Source: Paracoccaceae bacterium
Lineage (GTDB): Bacteria > Pseudomonadota > Alphaproteobacteria > Rhodobacterales > Rhodobacteraceae
Assembly: GCA_017510335.1 (NCBI GenBank)
Contig: JAFWNM010000004.1
Span: 1 to 64,000, forward strand
Direction: 5' to 3'
Length of the DNA stretch: 64,000 bases
How positions within the stretch are numbered: position 1 is the first letter of the stretch; the number at the start of each line of letters is the position of its first letter. Positions 32,914-42,886 of the stretch are shown here, in pieces. Below the pieces are notes generated by a model, which searched no databases, was not told where the DNA came from, and saw nothing but the letters and a program-made list of their open reading frames with translations. A program made the translations under genes and the position numbers.

Positions 32914-35900
32914 CTATTCGGCCGCACGCAGGGGCGCTTGCGGTGGCAGCGGGTTTTCAAGCTGAAGGGGCAATTGCACCTCCAGCGGGGCGGGCGGAAC
33001 GTCCCAGATGATTTCCGTTTCGCTTATTTTCTTTAGCTTCCCGTCCAGCGCGCTGTCCCGCCGCGCAACCGATCCGCGCCGCGACAACACCCAGCGCAGC
33101 CCCAAAGCCCCGCGATAGGCCCCTTTCTCAATCCAGACCCGCAGCGCCAGCATGGCGGGTGTCAGCATCAATGTCAGGATCGTGGCGACCCCCAGACCAA
33201 ACACCACCGCTGTGCCCAACTGCTTCCACCAAAGCGAGGTGGGGTTGTCGATGGCATAGCCGCCATTGGCGAAATCTATGCTGATGCCCAGCATCATGGG
33301 CGTCAGACCTGCCATTGTGGTGGTTGTGGTCATCAAGACCGGGCGGATGCGCGCTTCGACTGTGCGGATGATCGCTTCGATCCGGGGCATGATGGCCGCA
33401 TAATTCTGATAGGTGTCGATCAGAACAATGTTGTTATTCACCACAATGCCCGCCAGCGCGACAATTCCTGTCCCCGTCATGATGACCGAAAATGTCTGGT
33501 CCATGACAATCATGCCGATCAGCACACCCGCCGAAGACAACACCACCGCCATCAACACAAGCACCGAATTGTAGAAACTGTTGAACTGCGTCAGCAAGAT
33601 GACAAACATCAGCCCCAGTGCCGCACTGAAGGCGACCATAAGGAACTGCGTGCTTTCTTCCTGATCCTGCTGCTCGCCGGTCCATTCCCAGTCCACGCCG
33701 TCTGGCAACGGGTTGTCCGCGGTCAGCCACTGCGTCAGGGTTTCGATACGTTCTGTTGCCGTGATGGGCACCATTCGCCAGCCGTTCTGGTCAATCTCGG
33801 CAAGGGTGGCTTGCGCGCGGGCATAGGCATCGCTGCCCGGCTCGTTCTCGCGCGGGATGGTCTGGGACCGCGGCACAACGCGCATGGTCTGTCCCGAGGC
33901 ATCCACCAGCCGCACCAAGGCGCCGCGCACATCGGCCTTGACGTCGAAATAGCGTTGCTGGTCCACACGGTCAATCTGGCCGCGCCGCGCCACGGGCCGG
34001 GTGGTGATGAAATTCGACAAGGGCACCATGCCGAAACTTGTCTGGACGCGCAGGGTTTCCAATGTGGACAAAAGCCTGTCACCATCGGGCAGGCGCACGC
34101 GGATGTCGATTTCCTCGTCCGAGCTGTCAACGCGCATTGTATCCAGCAACAGCCCGCGCGTGACCAGTTGCACCATTCCGCCAATGGTGGCCACATCTGC
34201 ACCAAAACGCCCTGCCATGGCCGTGTCGACATCTATTTGCCAGTCAATCCCGGGAATGGGGCGACTGTCTTCCAGATCGAACAGGCCGGGGGTGTCACGA
34301 AACCGCGCCAGCACAGTTTCCACAGCGCCTTCCAGCACGTCGAAATCCTGCCCTTTCAGGCGCAGGTGAACGGGTTTTTGCCCTGCTGGCCCACCGCTTT
34401 GCACCAGAAATTCTGTCTGCAGGCCGGGCACCTGGTCGAATTTCTGTTCCAGCCGTTCCAGAATGGCCGCGCCGCGCATCTGCGGATCACCGATGCGGGT
34501 TTGCCAATGGGTCAGTTCAAACTGGATCTGGCCGATTGCATCGCGCGGGGGGCCGGTGCCTGCGGTGTTGGTGTTCAGCCCGCCATCCCCCGCGAAGGCA
34601 AACACTGCGTCGATTCCGTCTTCGGCAAGGGCGATTTCCTCGATCTGGCGCACCAGCGCGTCCTTTTCCGTGATCGAGAAATTGCCGCGTGCGCGCACAT
34701 AGATGATGCCGCGTTCCGGTTCGGTTTCGACGAAGAATTCCACACCGCGGTTGTTTTCACCGTAATACTGGAATGTCGCCATGACGAAGGCCGCGACCGC
34801 GACGATCAACACAACCGGCATGACAGGGTTGCCCACAAAAAACCGCATCACATGGCCAGCAGGCGAATATTTGCGCCGCGCATCAATGCGGCGCGGCTGT
34901 CGTGGCGGCTTGATTGCCGCAAAGCTGACGGAAATGCCCATCGCGGCCAGCATCATCAACACGGCACCGGGCAAAAGCTGCACCGCCGATTGCGCGGCCT
35001 GTGTGCCCCCTTGCAAATAGCCGGGGTTCAGCAACAGCATCGCCCCCAGCCACATCGCCCCTGCGGCCACCACCGCAAAGGGCAGCCGCGCCAACCATGG
35101 CAGGCGGCGCAACGCCTGTGTGGCATGGTCCAGAACGCGCGCCGCACGGCCGCTAAGCCCGCCCAGAACCGGCAGGAATATAAGCGCGACAATCAAGGAC
35201 GCTGTCAGCACGAAAATCAGCGTGACAGGCAACATGCCCATGAATTCGCCCGCCACGCCAGGCCAGAACAGCATGGGCAGAAACGCGCATAGCGTGGTCG
35301 CGGTGGACGCCGTGATGGGCCAGAACATGCGCTTGGCGGCCTTCACATAGGCCTGCATCGGCCCGTCGCCCTCTTTCAGGCGCTTGTCGGCATATTCGGT
35401 CACGACGACCGCGCCATCCACCAGCACCCCCACAGCCAGAATCAGGCCGAACATCACAATATTGGACACCGCCACGCCCATGATCCCCAGCAGGATAAAG
35501 CACAGCAGGAACGACGCGGGAATGGCAAACCCCACAAGCATGGCGGACCGCGCACCCAGCGCGGCCAGCACCACGATCATGACAAGGGCAATTGCTGTCA
35601 GAACAGACCCTTCCAGCTGCCCGACCATTTCACCCACTTCCACGGATGTGTCCATCGCGGGGGTTATGCGAATGGCGGCCTGCAGTTCCTGCGGCCAGCT
35701 GGCGCGTTCGGCGGCAATGGCCGCGCGCACCTGTTCGGCAGTGTCGATCGCGTTGAAGCCCTTGCGTTTGACCACCTGAATCGCAAGGTTGGTTTCGCCA
35801 TTGAACCGCGCCGTGCCTGCGCGGTCAACGAATGTCATACGTATTTCCGCCAGGTCACCCAGCCGGACAACCGAATCGCCATTCACCTTGACCGGCAGGC

Positions 35901-36621
35901 GGTAAATATCTTCCGGCCCGGAAAAACTGGCCGGAACCGTGACCCCGAATGCCCCGGCAGATGTCGCCACCTCGCCTGCGGCGACAAGCTGGTTGTTCTG
36001 CGTCACCACACTTATCAATTCGCCTGCGGTCACGTTATAGGCTTCCAGCCGCAGCGGATTGATCAGAACCTCGACCATTTCATCGCGGGCGCCGGCAATT
36101 TCTGCCTCCAGAACGGAGTCCAGCCCTTCGATCCTGCTTTGCAAATCGCGTGTGGCGCGCAACAGGGCGCGTTCGGACACATCGCCGGACAAGGCGACAA
36201 TAATCATGGGGAATTCGGAAAAATTGATCTCGGTGATCGAATAATTCTGTGCGCCACTGGGAAAACTGCCTTCGGCGCGGCCCATCGCATCGCGCACATC
36301 CGCCAGCGTGGCGGTTTTGTCCCAGCCGAATTCAAATTCCAGAACAGCAGCGGCAAACCCGTCAGCGGAAAACGCGCTTAGCGTTTTCAGCCCGTCCAGA
36401 TCGGACAGTTCGGTTTCCATGGGGCGCACCAGCATGGTTTCGCCATCCACGGCCGAAATGCCGGGAAAGGGGACCGAAATGATAACCGCCGGAACCTCGA
36501 TATCGGGTTCGCCTTCTTTGGGCAGGTTGAAATAGGTCACAGTGCCCGCAAACAGGGTCATGACCACCAATGCCATGACCATGCGCGCATGGCTGGCCGC
36601 CCATGAAACAAGCCCGATCAT
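32914..36621 (-). CDS. RND efflux transporter permease
   Basis: A 1235-residue inner-membrane RND pump with the standard pattern: TM1, a large periplasmic loop, six helices (TAIALVMIVVLAALGARSAMLVGFAIPASFLLCF..., GVLVDGAVVVTEYADKRL in TM4), a second loop and six more helices. The GVLVDGAVVVTEYADKR and GIVVNNNIVLIDTYQNY segments match the proton-relay regions. It is somewhat longer than AcrB (1049), with extra sequence between the halves and at the C-terminus. It works with the membrane-fusion protein encoded upstream, which its start codon overlaps by 4 nt. An outer-membrane factor gene is not adjacent; the substrate is unknown. Confidence 0.95.
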   Translation of the reverse strand: MIGLVSWAASHARMVMALVVMTLFAGTVTYFNLPKEGEPDIEVPAVIISVPFPGISAVDGETMLVRPMETELSDLDGLKTLSAFSADGFAAAVLEFEFGWDKTATLADVRDAMGRAEGSFPSGAQNYSITEINFSEFPMIIVALSGDVSERALLRATRDLQSRIEGLDSVLEAEIAGARDEMVEVLINPLRLEAYNVTAGELISVVTQNNQLVAAGEVATSAGAFGVTVPASFSGPEDIYRLPVKVNGDSVVRLGDLAEIRMTFVDRAGTARFNGETNLAIQVVKRKGFNAIDTAEQVRAAIAAERASWPQELQAAIRITPAMDTSVEVGEMVGQLEGSVLTAIALVMIVVLAALGARSAMLVGFAIPASFLLCFILLGIMGVAVSNIVMFGLILAVGVLVDGAVVVTEYADKRLKEGDGPMQAYVKAAKRMFWPITASTATTLCAFLPMLFWPGVAGEFMGMLPVTLIFVLTASLIVALIFLPVLGGLSGRAARVLDHATQALRRLPWLARLPFAVVAAGAMWLGAMLLLNPGYLQGGTQAAQSAVQLLPGAVLMMLAAMGISVSFAAIKPPRQPRRIDARRKYSPAGHVMRFFVGNPVMPVVLIVAVAAFVMATFQYYGENNRGVEFFVETEPERGIIYVRARGNFSITEKDALVRQIEEIALAEDGIDAVFAFAGDGGLNTNTAGTGPPRDAIGQIQFELTHWQTRIGDPQMRGAAILERLEQKFDQVPGLQTEFLVQSGGPAGQKPVHLRLKGQDFDVLEGAVETVLARFRDTPGLFDLEDSRPIPGIDWQIDVDTAMAGRFGADVATIGGMVQLVTRGLLLDTMRVDSSDEEIDIRVRLPDGDRLLSTLETLRVQTSFGMVPLSNFITTRPVARRGQIDRVDQQRYFDVKADVRGALVRLVDASGQTMRVVPRSQTIPRENEPGSDAYARAQATLAEIDQNGWRMVPITATERIETLTQWLTADNPLPDGVDWEWTGEQQDQEESTQFLMVAFSAALGLMFVILLTQFNSFYNSVLVLMAVVLSSAGVLIGMIVMDQTFSVIMTGTGIVALAGIVVNNNIVLIDTYQNYAAIMPRIEAIIRTVEARIRPVLMTTTTTMAGLTPMMLGISIDFANGGYAIDNPTSLWWKQLGTAVVFGLGVATILTLMLTPAMLALRVWIEKGAYRGALGLRWVLSRRGSVARRDSALDGKLKKISETEIIWDVPPAPLEVQLPLQLENPLPPQAPLRAAE

Positions 36622-37715
36622 GGTTCACCCCGTTGGGTGGCCTGATCCACGGCGTCCACATAGGCCCCTTCGCGGGTGAATTCCTGCCCAAGGATGATCG
36701 CGGTAATTGTCTCTGGCAAACCTGTCAGCCACACGCCCGAATCCGTGTCGCGCAGCACAGTGGCGGGCGCGAAACTGACCAGCCCCGCATCATCCACCAC
36801 GCGCAGGCCCAATTCCCCCCTGTCATTCAGCGTCAGGGCGGAACCGGGCAGCAGGTGGCCCATTTCCGGGCGGGAGGTCACCATGATATCCGCGCTTTGG
36901 CCATCGCGTATCAGCATCTCCGCGTTGGGCACTGTTACTTCGACACGAAAGGTCCGCGTTTGCGGGTCTGCGGCACGCGACAGAAAGCTGACCACCCCCG
37001 TAACCTGATGACCGGAAGCCAGTTGCGCCTGTGCGGGTGCGCCGGAAACCAGCCTGTCAATCTGGGTTTCGGTGGCAAACCCCACAAGGCGGATGGGGTC
37101 CAGCTGGATCAGGGTGGCGCATAGCGCGCCGGGCTGCAGCAAACTGCCCAGTTCTGCAGTGTCGCTTTCCAATATGCCATCGAAGGGCGCATACATGACA
37201 AGGCGGGCCATTTCTTCTACTGCGCGGTCAACGCCTGCCTGCGCGGATTGCAGCGCCGCGCGCGCATTGGCCAGCCGCGTGTCAGATGCAAAACCGCTTT
37301 CGGACAGGCCAGATGCCGCGCGAAAGTTGATTTCGGCTTCGGTCAGGCGGGCGCGCGCTTCATCAAGGGCGGCATTGCGCACACCGGCGGCAACTTCGCA
37401 CAGGGGCGCACCAGCAGCAACCTGCGCGCCGCGCCGCAACGGGTCTGACGTGACCAGACCGGATGTTTCGGCACGCACATCAACCTGACGCGCGGCTTCG
37501 GTGCGCCCGCGCAGCACAACCGCGTTTTCGATTTCACGCGCCTGCGATGTCTGGACAACCACACGGATGCGCCCTTGCGCGGGGGTATCAGCGTCTTCTT
37601 GAACCGCATCTTCGGTGACGACCCCCGCATAGCCCAGCAGGGCGTCGCGTTCCATCACAGCAAGATAGATGACAGTCATCACCAACAGCGCGGTGAGCAG
37701 TGGAAACAGGCGCAT
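36618..37715 (-). CDS. RND efflux periplasmic adaptor subunit
   Basis: A 365-residue membrane fusion protein (HlyD/AcrA family). It has an N-terminal anchor (FPLLTALLVMTVIYLAV), a lipoyl half-motif VDVRAETSGLVTSDPLRRGAQVAAGAPLCEV, a coiled-coil hairpin (LDEARARLTEAEINF...DTRLANARAALQSAQAGVDRAVEEM), the second half APFDGILESDTAELGSLLQPG, and a beta-barrel domain. GGAGT precedes the ATG. It overlaps the RND permease gene by 4 nt. No regulator is adjacent. Confidence 0.94.
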   Translation of the reverse strand: MRLFPLLTALLVMTVIYLAVMERDALLGYAGVVTEDAVQEDADTPAQGRIRVVVQTSQAREIENAVVLRGRTEAARQVDVRAETSGLVTSDPLRRGAQVAAGAPLCEVAAGVRNAALDEARARLTEAEINFRAASGLSESGFASDTRLANARAALQSAQAGVDRAVEEMARLVMYAPFDGILESDTAELGSLLQPGALCATLIQLDPIRLVGFATETQIDRLVSGAPAQAQLASGHQVTGVVSFLSRAADPQTRTFRVEVTVPNAEMLIRDGQSADIMVTSRPEMGHLLPGSALTLNDRGELGLRVVDDAGLVSFAPATVLRDTDSGVWLTGLPETITAIILGQEFTREGAYVDAVDQATQRGEP

Positions 37716-37810
37716 GCTGATCACTCCGATCTGTGGGAAGGCACTTGCGGGTATACGCTGAACCGCAGGGTTCAGATTAAACGTGGCGACAACAAAGCAC
37801 AAGCGATGTT

Positions 37811-37825
37811 TATGTGATTAACATA
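37811..37825. promoter_or_regulatory. Inverted repeat TATGT-N5-ACATA upstream of the efflux operon
   Basis: A 15-bp inverted repeat (TATGTGATTAACATA) lies about 95 nt upstream of the adaptor start codon and 110 nt upstream of the divergent yfgM-like gene. It could be an operator for the efflux pair. It is short and AT-rich, so chance is not excluded. Confidence 0.3.
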
Positions 37826-37933
37826 CACATCGCGCAGAAGATTTCAACACTTGCGGCGCGATGTAGCGCAGGGCTTGGCAATTCCCCCCGCTTCGCGGTA
37901 TGAATGCACAGTTTTTGTCCAACGAGGTGCTGC

Positions 37934-38584
37934 GTGAGCAATCCTGACAGTTTCATTGATGAAGTCACCGAAGAACTGCGCCGGGACCGCATGACGGGCT
38001 ACCTGCGGCGATATGGCTGGATTGCCGTTCTTGCGGTCGTGCTGATTGTCGGGGGGGCCGCGTGGAACGAATGGCGCAAGGCCAGCGACCGCGCATCGGC
38101 GCAGGCGTTCGGGGATGCGATTCTTGCCGCGCTGGAAAATGACGCGCCCGCCGACCGAATACAAGCGATGGGGCAAATTGACACCAGCGGCCCGCAAAAC
38201 GGCGTCGTAAGCCTGCTTGGCGCGGGCGAGATGTTTGAAAGTGACCGCCCCGCTGCGCTTGCGGCCCTGCGCGCCGCGTCGGAAGATGACGCGCTGACAG
38301 ATGCCTATCGCCAACTGGCCGCGTTGAAATACGTCATTGCAGCGGGCAGCGATGTTCCCGCAGCAGAGCGCGAAACCATTTTGGCGGGGCTGTCGCAACC
38401 CGGTCGCCCCTTCCGGCCGCTTGCGCTGGAACAGACTGCGCTTTTGCAGCTGGAACAGGGCAATACCGAAAGAAGCATTGAAATTCTGACGGACTTACTG
38501 TCACAATCCGACGTGTCCGACACGCTTGCACGCCGGGCGTCGCAACTAATCATTGCCTTGGGTGGTGATCCCGCCGCAAACTGA
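37934..38584 (+). CDS. yfgM: YfgM-like ancillary membrane protein (TPR family)
   Basis: A 216-residue protein with a cytoplasmic N-terminus (SFIDEVTEELRRDRMTGYLRRYG), one membrane helix (WIAVLAVVLIVGGAAWNEW) and a helical TPR-like periplasmic domain. The topology and the order yfgM-bamB-der match E. coli YfgM, which associates with the SecYEG translocon and periplasmic chaperones. I chose GTG preceded by GAGGTG; an ATG 30 nt upstream would add a Cys-rich stretch that looks non-native. Confidence 0.83.
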   Translation: MSNPDSFIDEVTEELRRDRMTGYLRRYGWIAVLAVVLIVGGAAWNEWRKASDRASAQAFGDAILAALENDAPADRIQAMGQIDTSGPQNGVVSLLGAGEMFESDRPAALAALRAASEDDALTDAYRQLAALKYVIAAGSDVPAAERETILAGLSQPGRPFRPLALEQTALLQLEQGNTERSIEILTDLLSQSDVSDTLARRASQLIIALGGDPAAN

Positions 38585-38653
38585 TAAAAGGGCCTGCCGC
38601 CCCCGCGGGCATTCATTCCAAACCGGCCTTTCGGACCAGATTTATAGGAGCGC

Positions 38654-39970
38654 ATGGTGAAACTCTGGACATACGCGAGCATCCTTGCCCTTGGCACCCT
38701 TGTTGCCGCTTGTGATCGCGGGTTCATCCTGGAAGGGGAACGCTTCCCCTTGCGTGCGCCTTTTGCAGAAGGCGCGGGAGAAGCCCCTGTCAACCGGGCG
38801 GACCCCATTAGCCTGCCTGCCACCGCCAGCAATGCGGAATGGACCCACCGTCTGGGCACCCCCAGCACGCGCATTGCCCACCCTGCCCTTGCCGGCAGCC
38901 TGCAGCCTCTATGGTCGGTGCCCATCGGTTAGGGCGAAGGGCGGCGCCACAGAATCACCGCGGAACCCGTGGCCAGCGGGGGCCTGATCTATACGCTGGA
39001 CAGCCATGCACAGGTTACCGCCGTGACCACCCAGGGCGAAATTGCCTGGACGCGGGACTTGACGCCCTCTTTCACCCGCAGCGGCGACGCAGCCTCTGGC
39101 GGGGGGATGGCCGTGGCGAATGGCAGGCTTTATGTCACATCCGCCTTCGGGGTTCTGGCCGCGCTGGACCTGCGCAGCGGCAATGTAGTCTGGACCAAGA
39201 CATTTGACGCGCCCTTGTCAGGTGCCCCCACGGTTTCGGGGGACCGCGTCTATGTCGTTGCATCCGACAGCACGGCCTGGTCCATTGATGCCGCCACCGG
39301 CCAGACCGACTGGCAACTGACCGGCACGCCATCCCCGGCCAGCATGGTGGGCGGCGCCGCCCCTGCCATTGCGGGCAATCTGGTGCTGTTTCCCACCCCT
39401 GCAGGCGAACTGATTGCCGCGCGCCGCGACACAGGCCAGACCATGTGGCGCACCGTCATTGCGGGAACGCGCATCGGGGTGGCCTATGCCAAGGTCACAG
39501 ATGTGACGGGCGACCCGGTTGTTCAGGGCGATCAGGTTTTCGTCGGCAACCAGTCCGGCCGCGTCATGGCGCTGAACACCCGCGACGGTAGCCGCGTCTG
39601 GACCGCAGATGAAGCAGCCTATGGCCCGGTATGGCCAGTTGGCGGGTCCGTGTTCCTGATGTCGGACCGCAACCGCCTGATCCGGCTGGACAGCCGCACC
39701 GGCGGCTTCATCTGGGCGCAACCGCTGCCCCCGCACACAGAAACCCGCGAACGCCGCCGCGCCGAGATTTACGCCCATTACGGCCCGCTTCTGGCAGGCG
39801 GACGCCTTGTCGTTGCGTCCAGTGACGGGCGCATCCGCTTGTTTGACCCCGCATCAGGGGCATTGAACGGCGAAATCGAATTGCGGGGCGGGGCCGCCAT
39901 CAGCCCGATCGTGGTGGGCGGCACGCTGTATGTCGTGTCGCGCGACGGGCAGTTGCACGCCTATCGCTAG
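38654..39970 (+). pseudogene. bamB: BamB outer-membrane assembly lipoprotein gene split by an in-frame TAG
   Basis: A single reading frame of 438 codons, interrupted only by TAG at codon 93 (38930-38932). The first part (92 aa) has a lipoprotein signal with the lipobox LVAAC and ends LQPLWSVPIG. After the stop the same frame continues GEGRRHRITAEPVASGG and then as a PQQ-type beta-propeller with repeated LDxRSGxxxW blades to the normal end. BamB is a BAM-complex lipoprotein that helps outer-membrane protein folding. A single CAG-to-TAG change would explain it. A GTG at 38969 could restart translation, but without export. A sequencing error or read-through is also possible. Confidence 0.85.
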
Positions 39971-40075
39971 ACCCGAACAAGACCGCCAGCCCTGCGGGAC
40001 AATCCTGCAGGCCATGGCGTCCCGTTTTCCTGATGGCCCCTGTCCGGGGCCATCACGCTTTCCCCGGAGGGGCAT

Positions 40076-41536
40076 ATGAGCTTCACTCTCGCTATTGTCG
40101 GCAGGCCGAATGTTGGCAAATCGACCCTGTTCAACCGCCTTGTCGGCAAACGTCTGGCGCTGGTCGATGACCAGCCCGGCGTGACCCGCGACCTGCGCGA
40201 AGGGGCCGCCAAACTGGGCGATTTGCGGTTTACCGTGATCGACACTGCCGGTCTGGAAGAAGTCACCGATGACAGCCTGCAAGGCCGCATGCGCCGCCTG
40301 ACGGAACGTGCGGTGGACATGGCCGATATATGCCTGTTCATGGTGGACGCCCGCACAGGCATTACGCCCACTGACGAAATGTTTGCAGACATCCTGCGCA
40401 AGCGCTCCAGCCATGTCATTCTGGCGGCCAACAAGGCCGAAGGGCGGTCCACTGATGGCGGGGTGCTGGACGCCTACAGCCTTGGTCTGGGGGAACCTGT
40501 GCGCCTGTCTGCCGAACATGGCGAAGGGATGGACGAACTTTACCACATGCTGCGCCCGCTATCGGACGCCTTTGAGGAACGCGAAGAAGAAGACGCCCCC
40601 GAAACCGACCTTGATGTTGCAGATGATGACACCGACACGCCCGAAGATTTCACGCCAAGCGCCAAGCGCCCCTTGCAGGTTGCTGTCATCGGGCGGCCCA
40701 ATGCGGGCAAATCGACGCTGATCAACAAGATCCTGGGCGAAGACCGCCTGCTGACTGGTCCCGAAGCGGGCATTACCCGCGATTCGATTTCCCTGTCGAT
40801 GACATGGCTGGGCACGCCCACGCGCATTTTCGACACCGCAGGCATGCGCAAGAAGGCGCGCGTGGTGGACAAGGTTGAAAAGCTGTCTGTTGCGGACGGG
40901 TTGCGCGCAGTGCGGTTTGCCGAAGTGGTGGTGGTGCTTCTGGACGCCGCGATCCCCTTTGAACAGCAGGATTTGCGCATTGCCGATTTCGCGGAAACCG
41001 AAGGGCGTGCCGTGGTTGTCGCGGTCAATAAATGGGATCTGGAAGATGACAAGCAAGACAAGCTGAAAGCCCTGCGCACAGGGTTTGAAAAGCTTTTGCC
41101 GCAACTGAAGGGCGCACCGCTTGTCACCATTTCCGCCAAGACAGGCAAGGGGCTGGACCGCCTGCACGCCGCCGTGCTGCGCGCGCATGAGGTATGGAAC
41201 CGCCGTGTGCCCACCGCGCGCCTGAACCTTTGGCTGGCCGCCATGGTCGAGGCCCACCCGCCCCCCGCACCGGGCGGGCGGCGCATTAAGCTGCGCTACA
41301 TGACACAAGCCAAAACGCGCCCACCAGGGTTTGTGGTGATGTGTTCCAACCCCGAAGACCTGCCCGCAAGCTACAGCCGCTATCTGGTCAATGGCCTGCG
41401 CGACAGTTTCGACATGCCGGGCACGCCGATCAGAATGTTCATGCGGTCGCAATCCGACAAAAACCCGTATAAGGGCCGCAAGAAAGCGCCCCCGTCCAAA
41501 CTGCGCAAACACTTGCAGGGGCGCAAGGCAGACTGA
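40076..41536 (+). CDS. der: GTPase Der
   Basis: A 486-residue tandem GTPase required for 50S ribosome assembly. The first G domain opens with [19 protein letters not shown] (about residue 7) and has VIDTAGL; the second has [16 protein letters not shown] (about residue 205), [10 protein letters not shown] and NKWD. A KH-like domain ends with a basic tail ([22 protein letters not shown]). The linker between the G domains is acidic. GGAGG lies 5 nt upstream of the ATG. It follows bamB after about 105 nt that include a small GGCCCC/GGGGCC stem-loop. Confidence 0.97.
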   Translation: MSFTLAIVGRPNVGKSTLFNRLVGKRLALVDDQPGVTRDLREGAAKLGDLRFTVIDTAGLEEVTDDSLQGRMRRLTERAVDMADICLFMVDARTGITPTDEMFADILRKRSSHVILAANKAEGRSTDGGVLDAYSLGLGEPVRLSAEHGEGMDELYHMLRPLSDAFEEREEEDAPETDLDVADDDTDTPEDFTPSAKRPLQVAVIGRPNAGKSTLINKILGEDRLLTGPEAGITRDSISLSMTWLGTPTRIFDTAGMRKKARVVDKVEKLSVADGLRAVRFAEVVVVLLDAAIPFEQQDLRIADFAETEGRAVVVAVNKWDLEDDKQDKLKALRTGFEKLLPQLKGAPLVTISAKTGKGLDRLHAAVLRAHEVWNRRVPTARLNLWLAAMVEAHPPPAPGGRRIKLRYMTQAKTRPPGFVVMCSNPEDLPASYSRYLVNGLRDSFDMPGTPIRMFMRSQSDKNPYKGRKKAPPSKLRKHLQGRKAD

Positions 41537-41604
41537 TCCGCATGATTATTGGCTTGTTAACCAATATGGGCCATGATCAGCCTGTTCATTGAAGGGCGTT
41601 TCGG

Positions 41605-42459
41605 ATGAATTTTGTCATGCACAGACTGGGTGTCGGGCTGGCCGCAGTTTGGCTGGCGGTTGCGCAGGGGCCCGCACTTGCGGATATGGCGCTTGATGCG
41701 CGCGTTGTCATGTCCGGCCATTCGCTGACCGACCCCATCCCCGACATGCTGCGCCCCATGGTGCAGGCCACTGGCGGGCGCGGGGTGGTCATTGACCGCT
41801 CCACCATTCCTGGCAGCCCGATGGACTGGCGTTGGAACAACACCGCCCAACCCGTGGACGCCCGCAGCGCGATGGGGAATTACGACCTGCTGGTGCTGAC
41901 CGAACGCGTGCCCTTGCTGAACACCATGGGCTATCATAATTCGGCGGATGAAGCGCTGAACTGGGCGCGCCACGCATGGGAAAACGGCGCGCGCACAGTG
42001 CTGTATGCAACCTGGGTCACGCGCGACACGGGGCCAGGGTCCGGCGATGATACCACCGAAGCGCATATTCCGTTTCGTGACCGGCTGCAGGTGGAACAGG
42101 CGCGCTGGCTGGAAATCCGCGACCATGTGAACCGCAACCGGCCCGATGGCATGCCCGAAATGGTCATGATTCCCGGCCCCCGCCTTATGACAGCGCTCTA
42201 TGACGCGATTGAGGCGGGCACCGCACCGGGGCTGGCCAGCATGGATGCGCTGTTTCGCGATGATATTCATGTCAATGACCTTGGGGCCTATGTCATGGCA
42301 CTGGCGCATTACGCCGTCATCTATGGCCGCACCCCCCTGGATGTGCCCTTGGGGCTGGGACGCACGCCCACGCCCGAACCGGAACTTGCCCGCTGGCTGC
42401 AGCAGCTTGTTGCAGATGTGCTGGCGCAGACCCCCGAAGCAAAGCCCGCTGGCAGGTGA
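41605..42459 (+). CDS. Exported SGNH-hydrolase-like protein of unknown function
   Basis: A 284-residue protein with a signal peptide (LGVGLAAVWLAVAQGPALADM). The mature part begins with VVMSGHSLTDPIPDML, where GHSLTD looks like SGNH block I with its Ser. Near the C-terminus FRDDIHVNDLGAYVMALAHY contains a DxxH-like pair, as in block V. This suggests a secreted esterase or related hydrolase; blocks II and III are not clear. It is transcribed in the same direction as der, 68 nt downstream, and is followed by the second copy of the dispersed repeat. Confidence 0.72.
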   Translation: MNFVMHRLGVGLAAVWLAVAQGPALADMALDARVVMSGHSLTDPIPDMLRPMVQATGGRGVVIDRSTIPGSPMDWRWNNTAQPVDARSAMGNYDLLVLTERVPLLNTMGYHNSADEALNWARHAWENGARTVLYATWVTRDTGPGSGDDTTEAHIPFRDRLQVEQARWLEIRDHVNRNRPDGMPEMVMIPGPRLMTALYDAIEAGTAPGLASMDALFRDDIHVNDLGAYVMALAHYAVIYGRTPLDVPLGLGRTPTPEPELARWLQQLVADVLAQTPEAKPAGR

Positions 42460-42530
42460 CAGGCACAATGCACACAGGGTTGTTCAGAACCTGAGAATAG
42501 CGGGTGTATACATATCGTTGGGGTCCGGGT

Positions 42531-42785
42531 TTGGCCATTTGCGGACATTCGAGCTTGGATCAAGCCCGCACCAGCGACGCGCCGGGGTTTGCCGGTCCCA
42601 CGTTATAGGGGCGCACTTTATGTAGGCGGCATACTCCTGCGTCCATAGACCTGGCGTTTTGCTGGCGAAATCGGCAGGCCGTGGGACGGCCCGCCGATGG
42701 TGCGGCGGCCTGCGGCCTTTGCTTAGCACCTTGGGCATTCTTCAATGCCAGCGTCAGGCCAATCTCTACCAGTATCCGCATTTCA
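42531..42785. repeat. Dispersed repeat, copy 2, with imperfect terminal inverted repeats
   Basis: Second copy of the element at 7899-8145, in the same orientation. The TGCGGA end starts at 42540 and the inverted TCCGCA end finishes at 42780. Relative to copy 1 it has an extra 7 nt in the form of a GCGGCCT tandem duplication, and a central block of about 20 nt is highly diverged. It contains the near palindrome GGCCGTGGGACGGCC. It occupies most of the 427-bp gap between the SGNH-like gene and aroC; I see no gene in the remaining 100 bp next to aroC. Confidence 0.85.
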
Positions 42786-42886
42786 GTCCATGCCCCGCGC
42801 AGCGTTCTTGCCAGGCAGATTTTTTACAATAGTCCCCACACGCGCACACAGCGACACGGAACTGCGCCAATAGCGGGCAAGCAAAG

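Noticed and set aside
33811-35292. 493-codon plus-strand frame opposite the RND permease gene
   Set aside because: Antisense shadow of a well-supported membrane protein gene.
38969-39970. Downstream half of bamB as an independent gene starting at GTG
   Set aside because: It is in the same frame as the lipoprotein start, separated by one TAG. Without a signal peptide a beta-propeller of this type would not reach its site, so one interrupted gene is the better reading.
42786-42886. Possible small gene between repeat copy 2 and aroC
   Set aside because: No frame with a plausible start, length or codon use; treated as the 3' region of aroC.
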